Positions 24,322-33,659 of a stretch of DNA of 64,000 nucleotides are shown piece after piece (the stretch's first letter is position 1; each line of letters starts with the position of its first letter). The stretch is from an uncultured Corynebacterium sp. GTDB lineage: Bacteria > Actinomycetota > Actinomycetes > Mycobacteriales > Mycobacteriaceae. Where the stretch lies: NCBI RefSeq assembly GCF_946998835.1, contig NZ_CAMQAZ010000014.1, positions 1 to 64,000 of the forward strand, given 5' to 3'. The translations under genes were made by a program, and so were the position numbers. Below the pieces are notes generated by a model that worked only from the letters and a program-made list of their open reading frames with translations, did no database searches and was not told the origin of the DNA.

Positions 24322-25880
24322 TGTTGCGCCGTCGTCGTTCGACCGGCGGTGGCGTGCAATCACATCAGCGTTCGGCCTCGGAGGCTGCTCCGGGGCAAGG
24401 CACCGTCGGAAAGCAAGAGAAACCCGCGAATGCTGAGGCGATGGTGGGGGAGACACTCGCCGATCTGCCGCGGAGTTCGCGTATCCCGTCGCTGCGTTGG
24501 CGGCTGACCATTCTGACAGCGCTCATCGTGGCGATGTCAGTTGGTCTCATGACGTTGGCGGCGTTTTTCACAGTGCAGGCAACGCTGTACCGCGAGGTGG
24601 ACAATAACCTGCGCAATCAGGCGGAAAAGCTGCTTATGTCGCCGTATGCCTCGGAGTTCGCTATCGGTCCGTCCTTCGAAGCGGACTCAAATAGGATTCT
24701 GAATCCGGATTTGGATGCGGTGTACTTTGCCCACGGCAGCGTGGCGGGCAAGGGCGGCGGCACGATTTCCATTGGCGGCCCGGAGCTGGCGGTGTTGCGG
24801 GGCAATCGACAGGAATCGATTCGCACCGATGAGTACAACGGCCGTCGTGTCTATGCGGTTCGCTCCGAAGACGGCGCGACGCTGATTCTCTCACAGGATT
24901 TGAGTTCGACCCAGTCGGTTTTGAAGGCGCTCGGCGCGGTGCTACTGAGTATCTCGGCGATCGGTATCCTCTTCGCAATCGGCTCCGGTATCACGGTGGC
25001 GACTACGGGTCTGCGCCCGGTCACACGTCTGCGTATTGCTGCGGAGCGGGTGACGGAGACAGATGAGCTGCGCCCAATCCCTGTGGAGGGCGACGACGAG
25101 TTAGCTCGCTTTACCCGCAGCTTCAACGAGATGCTGGCTGCGCTTCAGGCATCGCGTATTAAGCAAGCTGAGTTGGTTGCCGATGCCGGGCACGAGTTGA
25201 AAACACCGCTGACGTCGTTACGCACGAATATTGAGTTGCTGATGATGGCCTCCCGTTCGGGAGCGGCGATTTCCGACGAGGATCGCGCGGACTTGGAAGC
25301 CGACGTCATCGCGCAGTTGGAGGAGCTGTCGACTTTGGTCGGTGACCTCGTTGATCTGGCGCGCGAAGATGGTCCGCAGCAGGTGATTGAGCATGTCGAT
25401 CTCGATGAGATTATTTCCACTTCGCTGGCGCGCGTTGAGCGTCGTCGTCCGGATGTGATTTTCGATGTGCAGACAGCACCGTGGTACATCTACGGTGACC
25501 CGGCGGGACTTGGTCGCGCGATTTTGAACCTGATGGATAACGCTGCAAAGTGGTCGCCGGAAAACGGCACCGTGAGGGTCCGTCTGCGGCCGCTCAGCGA
25601 AGTCGTCGCTGAGTTCACGGTGGCGGACTCGGGGCCGGGTATCCCAAAGGAAGATCGCGATAAGGTCTTTGAGCGTTTCTACCGCTCCATCCAGTCGCGG
25701 TCGATGCCGGGATCCGGTCTGGGGCTGGCCATAGTGAAGTCAGTCATTGTCCGCCACGGTGGCACGATTACCGCCGATGAGTCAGACGATGGTGGTGCCC
25801 TGATGCGGGTGACGTTGCCAGGCAGCCCTCACAGCGGAAAGGACACCGACTCGGATTCGCCGGAACCGAATACCCAGTGA
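24318..25880 (+). CDS. mprB: sensor histidine kinase, MprB-like
   Basis: 520 aa. A cytoplasmic N-terminal extension of about 60 residues rich in Arg/Ser/Ala precedes two membrane helices (about 60-82 and 205-230) flanking an extracytoplasmic sensor. Then come a HAMP linker, the phospho-acceptor motif AGHELKTPLTSLRTN near residue 291, the N box LMDNAAKWSPENG, and G boxes ADSGPGIP and GSGLGLAIVKSV. It senses envelope or protein-folding stress and phosphorylates MprA. GTG 24318 overlaps the mprA stop. Confidence 0.94.
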   Translation: MMLRRRRSTGGGVQSHQRSASEAAPGQGTVGKQEKPANAEAMVGETLADLPRSSRIPSLRWRLTILTALIVAMSVGLMTLAAFFTVQATLYREVDNNLRNQAEKLLMSPYASEFAIGPSFEADSNRILNPDLDAVYFAHGSVAGKGGGTISIGGPELAVLRGNRQESIRTDEYNGRRVYAVRSEDGATLILSQDLSSTQSVLKALGAVLLSISAIGILFAIGSGITVATTGLRPVTRLRIAAERVTETDELRPIPVEGDDELARFTRSFNEMLAALQASRIKQAELVADAGHELKTPLTSLRTNIELLMMASRSGAAISDEDRADLEADVIAQLEELSTLVGDLVDLAREDGPQQVIEHVDLDEIISTSLARVERRRPDVIFDVQTAPWYIYGDPAGLGRAILNLMDNAAKWSPENGTVRVRLRPLSEVVAEFTVADSGPGIPKEDRDKVFERFYRSIQSRSMPGSGLGLAIVKSVIVRHGGTITADESDDGGALMRVTLPGSPHSGKDTDSDSPEPNTQ

Positions 25881-26038
25881 GGAAGAATCCACCAGGTCAA
25901 GGCTGATAATCATCCCCGTCCTGCACAACTTTCTAAGCCAGTGTGAGGCGGGGATTCGGTGTTTCATTGGGCGAATTATCGGCGAGACCGAAGACTGTTC
26001 TCAGCCAATTGTTAGACAGACAGTGCAAGGTATGACGT

Positions 26039-27358
26039 ATGAGTAACTCTTTCAACGATTCCTCGCGGGGAGATGGGCTGGGGCAATATCCCTCCAAATC
26101 TCACAACTTCAGCGGGAACCGTGCTTTCAGGGATGCTGGTCAGGCGGGTCAGTTTTCTATGAATGGCCGCGGTTGGGAGGATTCCCACTACAACAATGTT
26201 CCGACCCAGCCGAATGGTGCATATGCAGGCGGTCCAGAGTGGGAAGTAGCAGCCGGAAGCCAGAAGACCAAGGGTTCCCCCGGGGCAAAGGGCATGGGGG
26301 CACTGGCAGTCGCTGCGCTGATGCTGTGCTCGGCTGGTATTGGTGGCGGTGTCGGAGCATGGGTGGTTCATAACTCTCAGGCATCGGCCCCTGCTGACAA
26401 TGCACTGGATAAGCCCGCGGAAACTCGCCAGGTGGCGGCGGCTGAGGGGTCTGTCGAGAAGGTTGCTCAGAAGGTACTGCCGAGTGTCGTGTCTATCACT
26501 ACGGCTTCAGAGCGTGGCGTGGCATCGGGTTCGGGCTCCATTCTGTCTTCCGATGGTTTGGTGTTGACGAATAATCACGTCGTCGCAGGCGCAGGCCCAG
26601 ACGCACACATGGAAGTTTTGCTTTCCGACGGTACGACGCACCCGGCCACCTTGGTTGCAGGGGATGCCGCTACCGATATTGCTGTAATTCGAATTGAAGG
26701 TGTAAACGGGCTGCGCCCCATCTCGTTGGGCAATTCCTCGCAGGTTCAAGTCGGCCAGGAAGTGGTGGCCGTCGGCTCGCCGCTGGGGCTGACTTCCACT
26801 GTTACGCAGGGCATTGTTTCCGCTAAAAACCGTCCGGTCACCGCCGCTGGTGAGGACGGCCAGTCTTCGGTGATTGACGCAATCCAGACCGATGCGGCAA
26901 TTAATCCGGGTAATTCTGGTGGTGCACTAGTGGATATGGAGGGCAACCTCATCGGTGTGCCCAGCGTGATTGCCTCCAACACCGAAGGTTCGGAGCAGGC
27001 CGGCAGTATCGGTCTTGGTTTCGCAATTCCGGTTAATCAGGCTCGTCGGATTGCGGAAGACCTGATTGATTCCGGTAAGGCACGGATGCCTGTCATTGGT
27101 GCCCAGATTGACTCACGGCCGGTCGCACGTGGTGCGCTGGTGCGAGAGGTAACTCCTGGTGGCCCTGCGGATAAAGCTGGGCTGAAGGACGGTGACCTTA
27201 TTACCAAGGTTGATGATCGCACACTTGATAACGGCGTGGCGCTAATTGCGGCTATTCGGTCGCATCGAATCGGGGATTCTGTCACACTTACAGTTACAGA
27301 TGAGCGGGGCGGCAACGAGCGAACGGTCGATGTCACCTTGGTCGAAGCCCAGGATTGA
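26039..27358 (+). CDS. htrA: membrane-anchored HtrA/PepD serine protease with PDZ domain
   Basis: 439 aa. A Gly/Asn-rich cytoplasmic tail of about 85 residues, one transmembrane helix (about 86-108), then a trypsin-like domain: His in NNHVVAG (about 181), Asp in ATDIAVIRIEG (about 213), Ser in NPGNSGGAL (about 294). A C-terminal PDZ domain includes VTPGGPADKAGLKDGDLI. It degrades or refolds damaged exported proteins. A hairpin-containing spacer separates it from mprB, and MprAB probably controls it as in mycobacteria. Confidence 0.94.
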   Translation: MSNSFNDSSRGDGLGQYPSKSHNFSGNRAFRDAGQAGQFSMNGRGWEDSHYNNVPTQPNGAYAGGPEWEVAAGSQKTKGSPGAKGMGALAVAALMLCSAGIGGGVGAWVVHNSQASAPADNALDKPAETRQVAAAEGSVEKVAQKVLPSVVSITTASERGVASGSGSILSSDGLVLTNNHVVAGAGPDAHMEVLLSDGTTHPATLVAGDAATDIAVIRIEGVNGLRPISLGNSSQVQVGQEVVAVGSPLGLTSTVTQGIVSAKNRPVTAAGEDGQSSVIDAIQTDAAINPGNSGGALVDMEGNLIGVPSVIASNTEGSEQAGSIGLGFAIPVNQARRIAEDLIDSGKARMPVIGAQIDSRPVARGALVREVTPGGPADKAGLKDGDLITKVDDRTLDNGVALIAAIRSHRIGDSVTLTVTDERGGNERTVDVTLVEAQD

Positions 27359-27381
27359 TAAACAGCATGGTGGGTGTTTCT

Positions 27382-27404
27382 TCACCATCTGTAGGTGATT
27401 TTTT
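27382..27404 (+). terminator. terminator after htrA
   Basis: TCACC / GGTGA stem with a 7-base loop and six T residues. An upstream ATGGTG (27367-27372) can pair instead with CACCAT (27383-27388), which would disrupt this hairpin, so the site could act as an attenuator ahead of mog. Confidence 0.6.
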
Positions 27405-27451
27405 AGTGAAGCTGCGGGTAAAGAACTGTGGGAGAAAGCGAGAAAGAGCAG

Positions 27452-27997
27452 ATGAGTGAAACCGTGAGCACTGAGCCCAGCGACGTTAACCTCGCTGAGA
27501 TGGAGCGTCTCATCAATGACGATGGCCAGGTCCGAAACGCCTTTGTCGTGCTAGTGGGCGATCATTTCGAAAATCCAGATGCTGCGGCTTCGCTTATGGT
27601 TGAGCTGTTGGAAGAAGCCGGCTACTCCGTTGACGCCGTTGTCAGCACGAATGCGGTTAAGCGTGAGATTCGCAAGGCTCTGGATACCGCAGTCGTCGGT
27701 GGCGCAGATTTGGTCGTCACACTTGGCGGAGTCGGTGTTGGCCCTCGGGCGAAGACCCCGGATGCCACCCGCAAGGTCCTCGATGTCCGCTTGCAGGGCA
27801 TCGAGCAGGCTATTCGTAACTCCGGCATGGGGGCTGGGAGCTTGGATGCGGGACTTTCCCGCGGTTTAGCTGGGGTTTCTGGGCAGACTGTGATTATCAA
27901 CCTCGCGGAGTCGCGCGGGGCGGTGCGCGATGGCATGGCTACGATTCTTCCGCTGGTCTCTCATGTGCTTGAGGACCTCGGACGTTGGAGTGTCTAG
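27452..27997 (+). CDS. mog: molybdenum cofactor biosynthesis protein, MogA/MoaB family
   Basis: 181 aa from ATG 27452 (a GTG at 27428 would add eight residues). It has the MoCF-domain strand FVVLVGDHF, the substrate loop VVTLGGVGVGPRAKTPDATRKVL (family form TGGTGxxxxDxTPEA, here altered), and NLAESRGAVRDGMATILPLV. MogA adenylylates molybdopterin. The GGTG loop reads GGVG, so enzymatic activity is uncertain. It lies between htrA and a small hypothetical gene that begins two bases after its stop. Confidence 0.85.
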   Translation: MSETVSTEPSDVNLAEMERLINDDGQVRNAFVVLVGDHFENPDAAASLMVELLEEAGYSVDAVVSTNAVKREIRKALDTAVVGGADLVVTLGGVGVGPRAKTPDATRKVLDVRLQGIEQAIRNSGMGAGSLDAGLSRGLAGVSGQTVIINLAESRGAVRDGMATILPLVSHVLEDLGRWSV

Positions 27998-27999
27998 GA

Positions 28000-28218
28000 A
28001 TGGGCGACGCTAAGCAGCCCGATCAACCGGAGGAACCGACTGGGCATAGCAGTCGGCGCCGGCAGCGTCGGCGTGCTGGTGCGCCAGCGAAGAACTTCGC
28101 CCAGCCGCGCAGTGCGAAAACCGCGCGTACGGTGCGCTATCACGATGAATCCCCCGAGGACGCTCGCGATTTTGATGCGGATTACTGGACAAAACAGCGC
28201 CCACCCCATTGGGGATGA
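28000..28218 (+). CDS. small basic hypothetical protein (72 aa)
   Basis: Starts MGDAKQPDQPEEPTGHSSRR; strongly basic N-terminal half (RRRQRRRAGAPAK) and an acidic aromatic tail (DFDADYWTKQRPPHWG). It probably is disordered and may bind nucleic acid, but this is inference from composition only. It begins two bases after the mog stop, and its own stop lies within a terminator stem. Unrecognised family. Confidence 0.65.
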   Translation: MGDAKQPDQPEEPTGHSSRRRQRRRAGAPAKNFAQPRSAKTARTVRYHDESPEDARDFDADYWTKQRPPHWG

Positions 28219-28229
28219 GCGCTGTTTAA
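28191..28229 (+). terminator. terminator overlapping the end of the small basic protein gene
   Basis: AAACAGCGC / GCGCTGTTT outer stem with an inner CCCC-ATT-GGGG stem. The stop codon of the preceding gene lies inside the hairpin. Confidence 0.75.
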
Positions 28230-28291
28230 AGGCGTTAGTTAGCTTCTCGCCGTAAGCGTGTAACTAGCAGCTAGCGGCTAGTTCAGTTCCG

Positions 28292-28708
28292 CTAGCTCAG
28301 TTCCTGGGTCGGCTTGCCGTTCTGCTCTGCCAGCAGGTCACGGATCTCAGTCAGCAGGTCAGCCTCGGTGACCTCCGGCTCAGCGGAGGTCTCCAGACGA
28401 GCCTCGCGCATCTCGTTGAACTTGTTCATCGGAGCAACGATGACGAAGTAGACAACGGCTGCGACCAGCAGGAAGTTGATTACTGCGGTGATGACAGCTG
28501 CGAAGTCAAGGTAGGTCGACGGGTTACCCTCGATGATTTCGAAGCCAAGGCCAGTGACCTCTGCGCCGCCGATAGTGTTCAGCAGCGGCTCGAGCAGGCT
28601 GTCGGTGAATGCGGTGACGATTGCGGTGAACGCAGCACCGATGACAACACCGACCGCCAGGTCGATGACGTTGCCGCGCATGATGAACTCTTTAAAGCCC
28701 TTAAGCAT
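28292..28708 (-). CDS. mscL: large-conductance mechanosensitive channel
   Basis: 138 aa, the usual MscL length. MLKGFKEFIMRGNVIDLAVGVVIGAAFTAIV is the N-terminal helix and pore-lining TM1, and FLLVAAVVYFVIVAPMN is TM2. The C-terminal helix is cytoplasmic. It opens on hypo-osmotic shock to release solutes. ATG 28708 is chosen by homology with AAGGAA upstream. The betaine transporter betP about 10 kb away covers the opposite osmotic response. Confidence 0.96.
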   Translation of the reverse strand: MLKGFKEFIMRGNVIDLAVGVVIGAAFTAIVTAFTDSLLEPLLNTIGGAEVTGLGFEIIEGNPSTYLDFAAVITAVINFLLVAAVVYFVIVAPMNKFNEMREARLETSAEPEVTEADLLTEIRDLLAEQNGKPTQELS

Positions 28709-28962
28709 AGGAGATTTCCTTCTGTAGAAACGAAACAAACCAAACGAGACCTGTGAGGCATCGTGTAGCTCAATGCAGGCCCATACGATTTGGGAAATGG
28801 GGACAGTCCGATAAACGGCAAAGGCCCCCGGGTCATAGTTCAAATCGTAGTTTTGAATTGCTTAAGCATTCTAGCCCCGTACGGCAGGGTCCAACAAGTC
28901 AACTTCTTATAAATTTTGCTGTTCAGGCCCATAAAATGCGATAAACGCTGAGATTTTCGTCA

Positions 28963-29577
28963 CTATCCCGCAAGTAACAGTGTGAGCGGAGACGCCAACG
29001 ATGTCGCCGCCACCACCTCCGCGGCACCTGTAGGCAGCGCAACCAAGACCACCTCATTGTCGACGATGTTGACCACCCGCGCGCCATGTGCGAGTGGCGC
29101 CGCCACGCCGCGCTCATCCGCTGTCGACACAATATCCACGCTGTCACCGGTGCGAAGTGCGGACACAATGCCCGCATCGGCCAACGTAATGGCAATGATC
29201 TTGCTTTCCGACGTCCCCGTCAGCGACCTGGCTAGAGATGGGCCAACCATTCGTTGCTCCGTAAGGATCTCTCCCTGCGACATTCCAGTGGCCAGGGTGC
29301 GCCCCAGAGCGGCATCGATATCTGTCACGGCTCCGGCAGGAACAAGGTCTCGGGGAATGTCCATTATGGCCAAATCCTGCTCCGTAACCGATGCGCCAGC
29401 GGAAATGGACCTAGCGCTGACCACTGCTCGGGCATGGCCACTGCGGGGCAGCATGGAGTCCATGACAGCGAGTCCGACCGCACACAGAAAGACAATAAGG
29501 GCAATTGTGCGGCGAATAGTGGCGGGTCGGGGCTTATGAAATGAACGCGAAAACCAGGGCAATTTTTTGGGGCTCAT
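28963..29577 (-). CDS. SAF domain protein, CpaB/RcpC-like
   Basis: 204 aa. Short basic N-terminus, one transmembrane helix (about 22-42), then a SAF domain: AVVSARSISAGASVTEQDLAIMDIP and LATGMSQGEILTEQRMV. Family proteins include the Flp pilus assembly protein CpaB, but no pilus genes are near, so function is open. Its position between mscL and the folate cyclo-ligase is conserved in corynebacteria. Confidence 0.82.
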   Translation of the reverse strand: MSPKKLPWFSRSFHKPRPATIRRTIALIVFLCAVGLAVMDSMLPRSGHARAVVSARSISAGASVTEQDLAIMDIPRDLVPAGAVTDIDAALGRTLATGMSQGEILTEQRMVGPSLARSLTGTSESKIIAITLADAGIVSALRTGDSVDIVSTADERGVAAPLAHGARVVNIVDNEVVLVALPTGAAEVVAATSLASPLTLLLAG

Positions 29578-29613
29578 ATTTAGTTAGGCGCGAAAATCCC
29601 GGTTTCGGTTCCA

Positions 29614-30288
29614 TTAGATTTGCGTAATCCTCTTCGGGGTAATCACATAATCGGCGGGAACGTCGTGCTCATCGTAGGCAAGGCCGTGGCGCAGCTCGGT
29701 GTCGAAAACCGCAACAGCGATTGCGGCAGCTCTTCCTCCAACCGTTTCGGCACTGCGTCGAGCAAAACCTAAACTGCGGTCGTAATAGCCAGCGCCGCGC
29801 CCCAGTCGCATTCCGGTTGTGGGGTCGGCGGCAACGGCAGGCAGAATAATCGCATCAGCGGCTCTCAGGGACTCAGGGCTGAGGGCGCAGTCTTTGGCTA
29901 CAGGTTCCAAGAGTCCAAATCGCCCCTTGTGGAGGCTGCCGTCGTAGTAGCCCCAGTGCAGAGGCTGTGGTGCGCTGGGCGGGCAGACGGGGAGCAGGAT
30001 TCGCGCTTTGGGAACTGCGTTGGCGAGAGCCTCCACAAAACCCTGGCCGGGCTTGCCTCCAGACGGGCTGGCAACACTCGCGCCGGGCTCATCGCCAGCG
30101 GGGACATAGGCGGCAATAACAGGGCTCGTCAGGTCGCCGACGGTGGTGGACAACCACGTTTGCAACCGCTGTACCAGGGCTTCGTCGTCAAGCATGCGCT
30201 CTCGTTGCCCCTTGGCGGCACGCGCGTCGAGTACCTCGTGGCGGGTGCGGGATTTGAGAGCGGACGCGGTTTCGGAAAGCGTAGCCAT
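29614..30288 (-). CDS. 5-formyltetrahydrofolate cyclo-ligase
   Basis: 224 aa. Converts 5-formyl-THF to 5,10-methenyl-THF with ATP. The signature MRLGRGAGYYDRSL is the conserved nucleotide/folate site, and YDEHDVPADYVITPKRI is the typical end. An N-terminal basic Lys/Arg patch (KSRTRHEVL) fits the family's phosphate site. It is divergent from galU. Confidence 0.93.
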   Translation of the reverse strand: MATLSETASALKSRTRHEVLDARAAKGQRERMLDDEALVQRLQTWLSTTVGDLTSPVIAAYVPAGDEPGASVASPSGGKPGQGFVEALANAVPKARILLPVCPPSAPQPLHWGYYDGSLHKGRFGLLEPVAKDCALSPESLRAADAIILPAVAADPTTGMRLGRGAGYYDRSLGFARRSAETVGGRAAAIAVAVFDTELRHGLAYDEHDVPADYVITPKRITQI

Positions 30289-30424
30289 ACCTGCAAACCT
30301 ACTCTGTCCGATTTTGGGGGAAGGGACGTGGTCGGCGGAGCGTAAAAAAGATTTCTAACTAATGCGGTGGAAAAGTGGGGTCAGCCTCCGAGCAAATGGA
30401 AGTTATATAGGTATCGTTGCCTTT

Positions 30425-31399
30425 ATGGTCTTATCGTCTTCAGAGTCTGGTTCGGACATGACTACGCCGGTTCGAACTGTCATCGTTCCTGCCGCGGGTA
30501 TGGGCACGCGATTTTTGCCTGCTACCAAGACAGTTCCGAAAGAGTTGCTGCCGGTGGTGGATACGCCGGGCATCGAGATGATTGCTGAAGAGGCCGCGGC
30601 CGCTGGGGCGGAACGCCTGGCCATTGTCACCGCCCCCAGTAAGGATGGCGTGCTCGGGCACTTTGACCCGCGACCGGATTTGGAACAGACTCTCGCCGAG
30701 CGTGGCAAGGACAAGATTGCCGCGAAGGTGCGCCGCGCCGCCGAGGTTATTCGCGTGGAGTCCGTGGTTCAGGACCGTCCGCTGGGACTGGGCCACGCCG
30801 TATTAGTCGCTGAGCCACTTCTGGCAGACGATGAGGACAGTGTGGCTGTCATGCTTCCCGACGATCTCGTGCTCCCGGTGGGCGTGATGGACCGTATGAC
30901 GGAAGTTCGCGAGCGATTTGGTGGCTCGGTGCTGTGTGCACTGGAAATCCCTCACGAAGAGGTCTACAACTACGGTGTCTTCGACATCGAGGAAGCCACC
31001 CCGGCTGAGTCCGGTGAGCTTGGTGAGGACGCCACCGATGCTGGCGACTGGGATGATGTGAAGCGTGTCAAGGGCATGGTGGAAAAACCGGACCCCGCAG
31101 ACGCTCCCTCCAACTTCGTGGCAGTTGGCCGTTACCTGTTGGACCGGGCCATCTTCGATGCGCTCCGCCGCATTCCGCGAGGCAAAGGTGGGGAGTACCA
31201 GCTCACCGATGCGATTGAGCTGCTGATTCAGGAGGGGCACCCCGTTCATGTGGTCGTCCACAAGGGTTTCCGCCATGACCTGGGAAATCCTGGTGGCTTT
31301 ATTCGTGCTTGCGTAGACTTTGGACTTAGGCACCCGGACTACAGTGAGGGGCTGCGCGAGTATATGCAGCAGCGCCTGGCACAGGACGAGCAGGCTTAA
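30425..31399 (+). CDS. galU: UTP--glucose-1-phosphate uridylyltransferase
   Basis: 324 aa. Makes UDP-glucose for cell-wall polysaccharide and trehalose. The nucleotide loop is VIVPAAGMGTRFLPATKTVPKELLPVVDTPG and the metal/sugar site region includes VMLPDDLVLP and KGGEYQLTDAIELLI. ATG 30425 fits the family N-terminus and lies seven bases after a TATCGT hexamer (30412-30417), a leaderless start; ATG 30458 is an alternative. It is upstream of the division genes glp-rimJ-glpR. Confidence 0.94.
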   Translation: MVLSSSESGSDMTTPVRTVIVPAAGMGTRFLPATKTVPKELLPVVDTPGIEMIAEEAAAAGAERLAIVTAPSKDGVLGHFDPRPDLEQTLAERGKDKIAAKVRRAAEVIRVESVVQDRPLGLGHAVLVAEPLLADDEDSVAVMLPDDLVLPVGVMDRMTEVRERFGGSVLCALEIPHEEVYNYGVFDIEEATPAESGELGEDATDAGDWDDVKRVKGMVEKPDPADAPSNFVAVGRYLLDRAIFDALRRIPRGKGGEYQLTDAIELLIQEGHPVHVVVHKGFRHDLGNPGGFIRACVDFGLRHPDYSEGLREYMQQRLAQDEQA

Positions 31400-31548
31400 C
31401 GCCCTCTTTGAAGGCTGGTATTGCATGGCAGCATCCTGATGGCCACAGCTTGGCTCTTTACTTCACGGCCCTGTATTGAAAAGTCGAGTCCTGATAAAGC
31501 TGAGTAGCAATAAAGCGCACCGCGGATTGGTGCCGAGGAAGGTAGATC

Positions 31549-32820
31549 ATGCGTTCTGTGGAAGAACAGTTGGCGGCAATCACCGCGCACGCTGTGATGC
31601 CTGACCCTGTGCGCGTTGCTATTTCGGAATCCCTCGGCATGCTGTGTGCCGAAAATGTCATTGCTGAGCAGCCGCTACCGGGATTCGTTCAGTCGGCCAT
31701 TGACGGTTACGCGGTGCGCGCCGTCGACATCACAGGCGAGTCTGGGTCCTTGCATCCGGATACGCGTCAGAGTGATGTGGATTTCCGCGAGGTAGAGCTG
31801 CCCGTCGTCGGCGAGGTAACAGCCGGTTCGCATCACCCGATGCGTCTACAGCCGAAGCAGGCCGTGCGCGTTCAAACTGGCGCGCCCCTGCCATCGCTTG
31901 CCGACGCCGTCGTGCCCCTAAACTGGACCGACCGCGGTGGCCGCCGAGTCAATGTCCTCCATCCGGTCTACTCGGGTGACTTCGTACGCAAAGTCGGTGC
32001 TGATGTGCAGCCTGGGGATGTGGCAGTATCGCTGGATTCAGTGATTTCGCCATCTCAGGTTGGCCTGTTGGCAGCGGTGGGGCGCTCGAAGGTCTTGGTG
32101 CATCCCAAGCCGCGCATGTCCGTAATCTCCATCGGTAATGAGTTGGTCGATGTGGACCGTACACCGGGCCTCGGACAGGTCTACGATGTCAACTCGTATG
32201 CGCTGGCGGCAGCCGGCCGCGATGCGGGAGCTGAGGTGCACCGAGTCGGTATTGCTACCGGTGAGCCCCGTCGTATCCGGGAAATCATCGAAGGCCAGCT
32301 CATTCGCAGTGAACTCCTGGTGATCACAGGTGCCGTCGGCGGTGCTGCGGGTGAGCAGATTCGTCGGGTGCTGGCGGAACTGGGGGAGGTCGATGTTTCG
32401 CGCATCGCTATGCATCCGGGTTCTGTACAGGGCTTCGGTGTGCTGGGAGATGACAAGATTCCAACGTTCCTCCTGCCGTCCAATCCCGTCGGTGCCTTGG
32501 TGGTCTTTGAGGTCATGGTTCGTCCGCTTATTCGTTTGGCGCTGGGGAAGCGCAATCCGCGCCGCCGCGCTGTGACCGCTCGTGCTATTGGTCCGATTGA
32601 GTCGGCGGAGAAGCGTCGCGGATACATCCGTGGCCAGCTCATGCGTGACCGCGAGACCGGCGAGTACATGGTGCAACCGCTGGGCGGTTCCGGTGGTGCG
32701 CAGGCGCACCTTTTGGCTGGTATGTCGGAGGCCAACAGTCTCATCGTGGTTCCCGAAGACGTGCTGCAAGTGCGCCCGGGAGATGTTGTCGACGTGCTAT
32801 TTATGGCGCGTCAGGCCTAA
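31549..32820 (+). CDS. glp: gephyrin-like MoeA homologue (division protein Glp / molybdopterin molybdotransferase)
   Basis: 423 aa with the four-domain MoeA fold: domain II opening GFVQSAIDGYAVRAVDI, the MoCF domain with SIGNELVDVDRTPGLGQVYDVNSYAL and VITGAVGGAAGEQIRR, and a C-terminal beta-barrel. The gene order galU-moeA-rimJ-glpR matches the C. glutamicum locus whose MoeA-like product was shown to be a gephyrin-like protein (Glp) that binds FtsZ and a membrane receptor (GlpR). The canonical GGTS/GD loop is altered to GAVGGAAG, which fits loss of molybdenum chemistry. Start has GAGGAAGG upstream. Confidence 0.88.
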   Translation: MRSVEEQLAAITAHAVMPDPVRVAISESLGMLCAENVIAEQPLPGFVQSAIDGYAVRAVDITGESGSLHPDTRQSDVDFREVELPVVGEVTAGSHHPMRLQPKQAVRVQTGAPLPSLADAVVPLNWTDRGGRRVNVLHPVYSGDFVRKVGADVQPGDVAVSLDSVISPSQVGLLAAVGRSKVLVHPKPRMSVISIGNELVDVDRTPGLGQVYDVNSYALAAAGRDAGAEVHRVGIATGEPRRIREIIEGQLIRSELLVITGAVGGAAGEQIRRVLAELGEVDVSRIAMHPGSVQGFGVLGDDKIPTFLLPSNPVGALVVFEVMVRPLIRLALGKRNPRRRAVTARAIGPIESAEKRRGYIRGQLMRDRETGEYMVQPLGGSGGAQAHLLAGMSEANSLIVVPEDVLQVRPGDVVDVLFMARQA

Positions 32821-32852
32821 TCCTGCACCACTTACCGCGAGTTTTTGTTGCC

Positions 32853-33485
32853 GTGCGTACTTCTCGACTAGTCACCAACGGTGGCCGAGTTCGGCTGCGT
32901 GTGCCAGATCGCTCTGATGCCCCTGTATGGAGGACTATGCGTTTGCGCGATGAGCCCGTCTTGCGGCCCGTTGAGCCCACCCTCGAGGACGACTGGGATA
33001 GCGCTCACAGAGCCTCCGTATTCCGCCGTAACCTGCGCAGTTGGCGCCGGTCCGAGGCTGCCGGCGACATGGTTGTCTCCACTATCGAAGTAGATGGCCA
33101 GTTTGCGGGAATGCTCACGCTCGGCGGAATTACACCTTTTCCCGTCGCTCACGCCTGGGTTGGATACTGGGTGGGCAGTGACTTCACGGGCGGGGGAGTC
33201 GCCACTGCCGCAGTGGCGCTGGCATCGGATTATGCCAAGAAGATTGGTGTCCACCGATTGGAAGCAACTGTGTTGGAAAGCAATGTCCCGTCGATACGCG
33301 TGCTGGAAAACTGTGGGTTCCAGTACGAGGGCGTTGCGCGGGAGGCCTTCCATATGGACGGTGCGTGGCGCGATCATCTGACCTATGCGCGCGTAGGGGA
33401 GGACAGTGCGGTGGACCTCATCGTGGCGAGCGGCCGTGCACAGTATGAAGAGGCGGAGAAATATCCACCGCAACGGCGCGCCTGA
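32853..33485 (+). CDS. rimJ: GNAT N-acetyltransferase, RimJ-like
   Basis: 210 aa. The GNAT fold shows HAWVGYWVGSDFTGGGVATAAVALASDYA (acetyl-CoA pyrophosphate loop) and ATVLESNVPSIRVLENCGFQYEGVARE (motif B). By similarity it acetylates a protein N-terminus, perhaps ribosomal; the substrate is not provable. GTG start. Located between glp and glpR. Confidence 0.87.
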   Translation: MRTSRLVTNGGRVRLRVPDRSDAPVWRTMRLRDEPVLRPVEPTLEDDWDSAHRASVFRRNLRSWRRSEAAGDMVVSTIEVDGQFAGMLTLGGITPFPVAHAWVGYWVGSDFTGGGVATAAVALASDYAKKIGVHRLEATVLESNVPSIRVLENCGFQYEGVAREAFHMDGAWRDHLTYARVGEDSAVDLIVASGRAQYEEAEKYPPQRRA

Positions 33486-33549
33486 GTAGTCTGGGTCACG
33501 CGCGCCGATAGGGTGATGGCAACTCTACTATTGGGCGTGTTCGCTCTAG

Positions 33550-33603
33550 ATACGCTGGCTGCCTTCGTAAATGCCTCTGTGGAAGGGCATGTGGGCAGCG
33601 TAT
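33550..33603 (+). promoter_or_regulatory. nested hairpin in the leader of glpR
   Basis: ATACGCTG (33550-33557) pairs with CAGCGTAT (33596-33603), enclosing ATGCC/GGCAT (33571-33575 / 33586-33590). It lies 57 bases upstream of the glpR start. Possibly a structured 5' leader. Confidence 0.4.
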
Positions 33604-33659
33604 GTGGGCCGGGGAGAGACGGCGAATCCCCCGGGCGAACTCGCAAGGAGACGTAAAAT

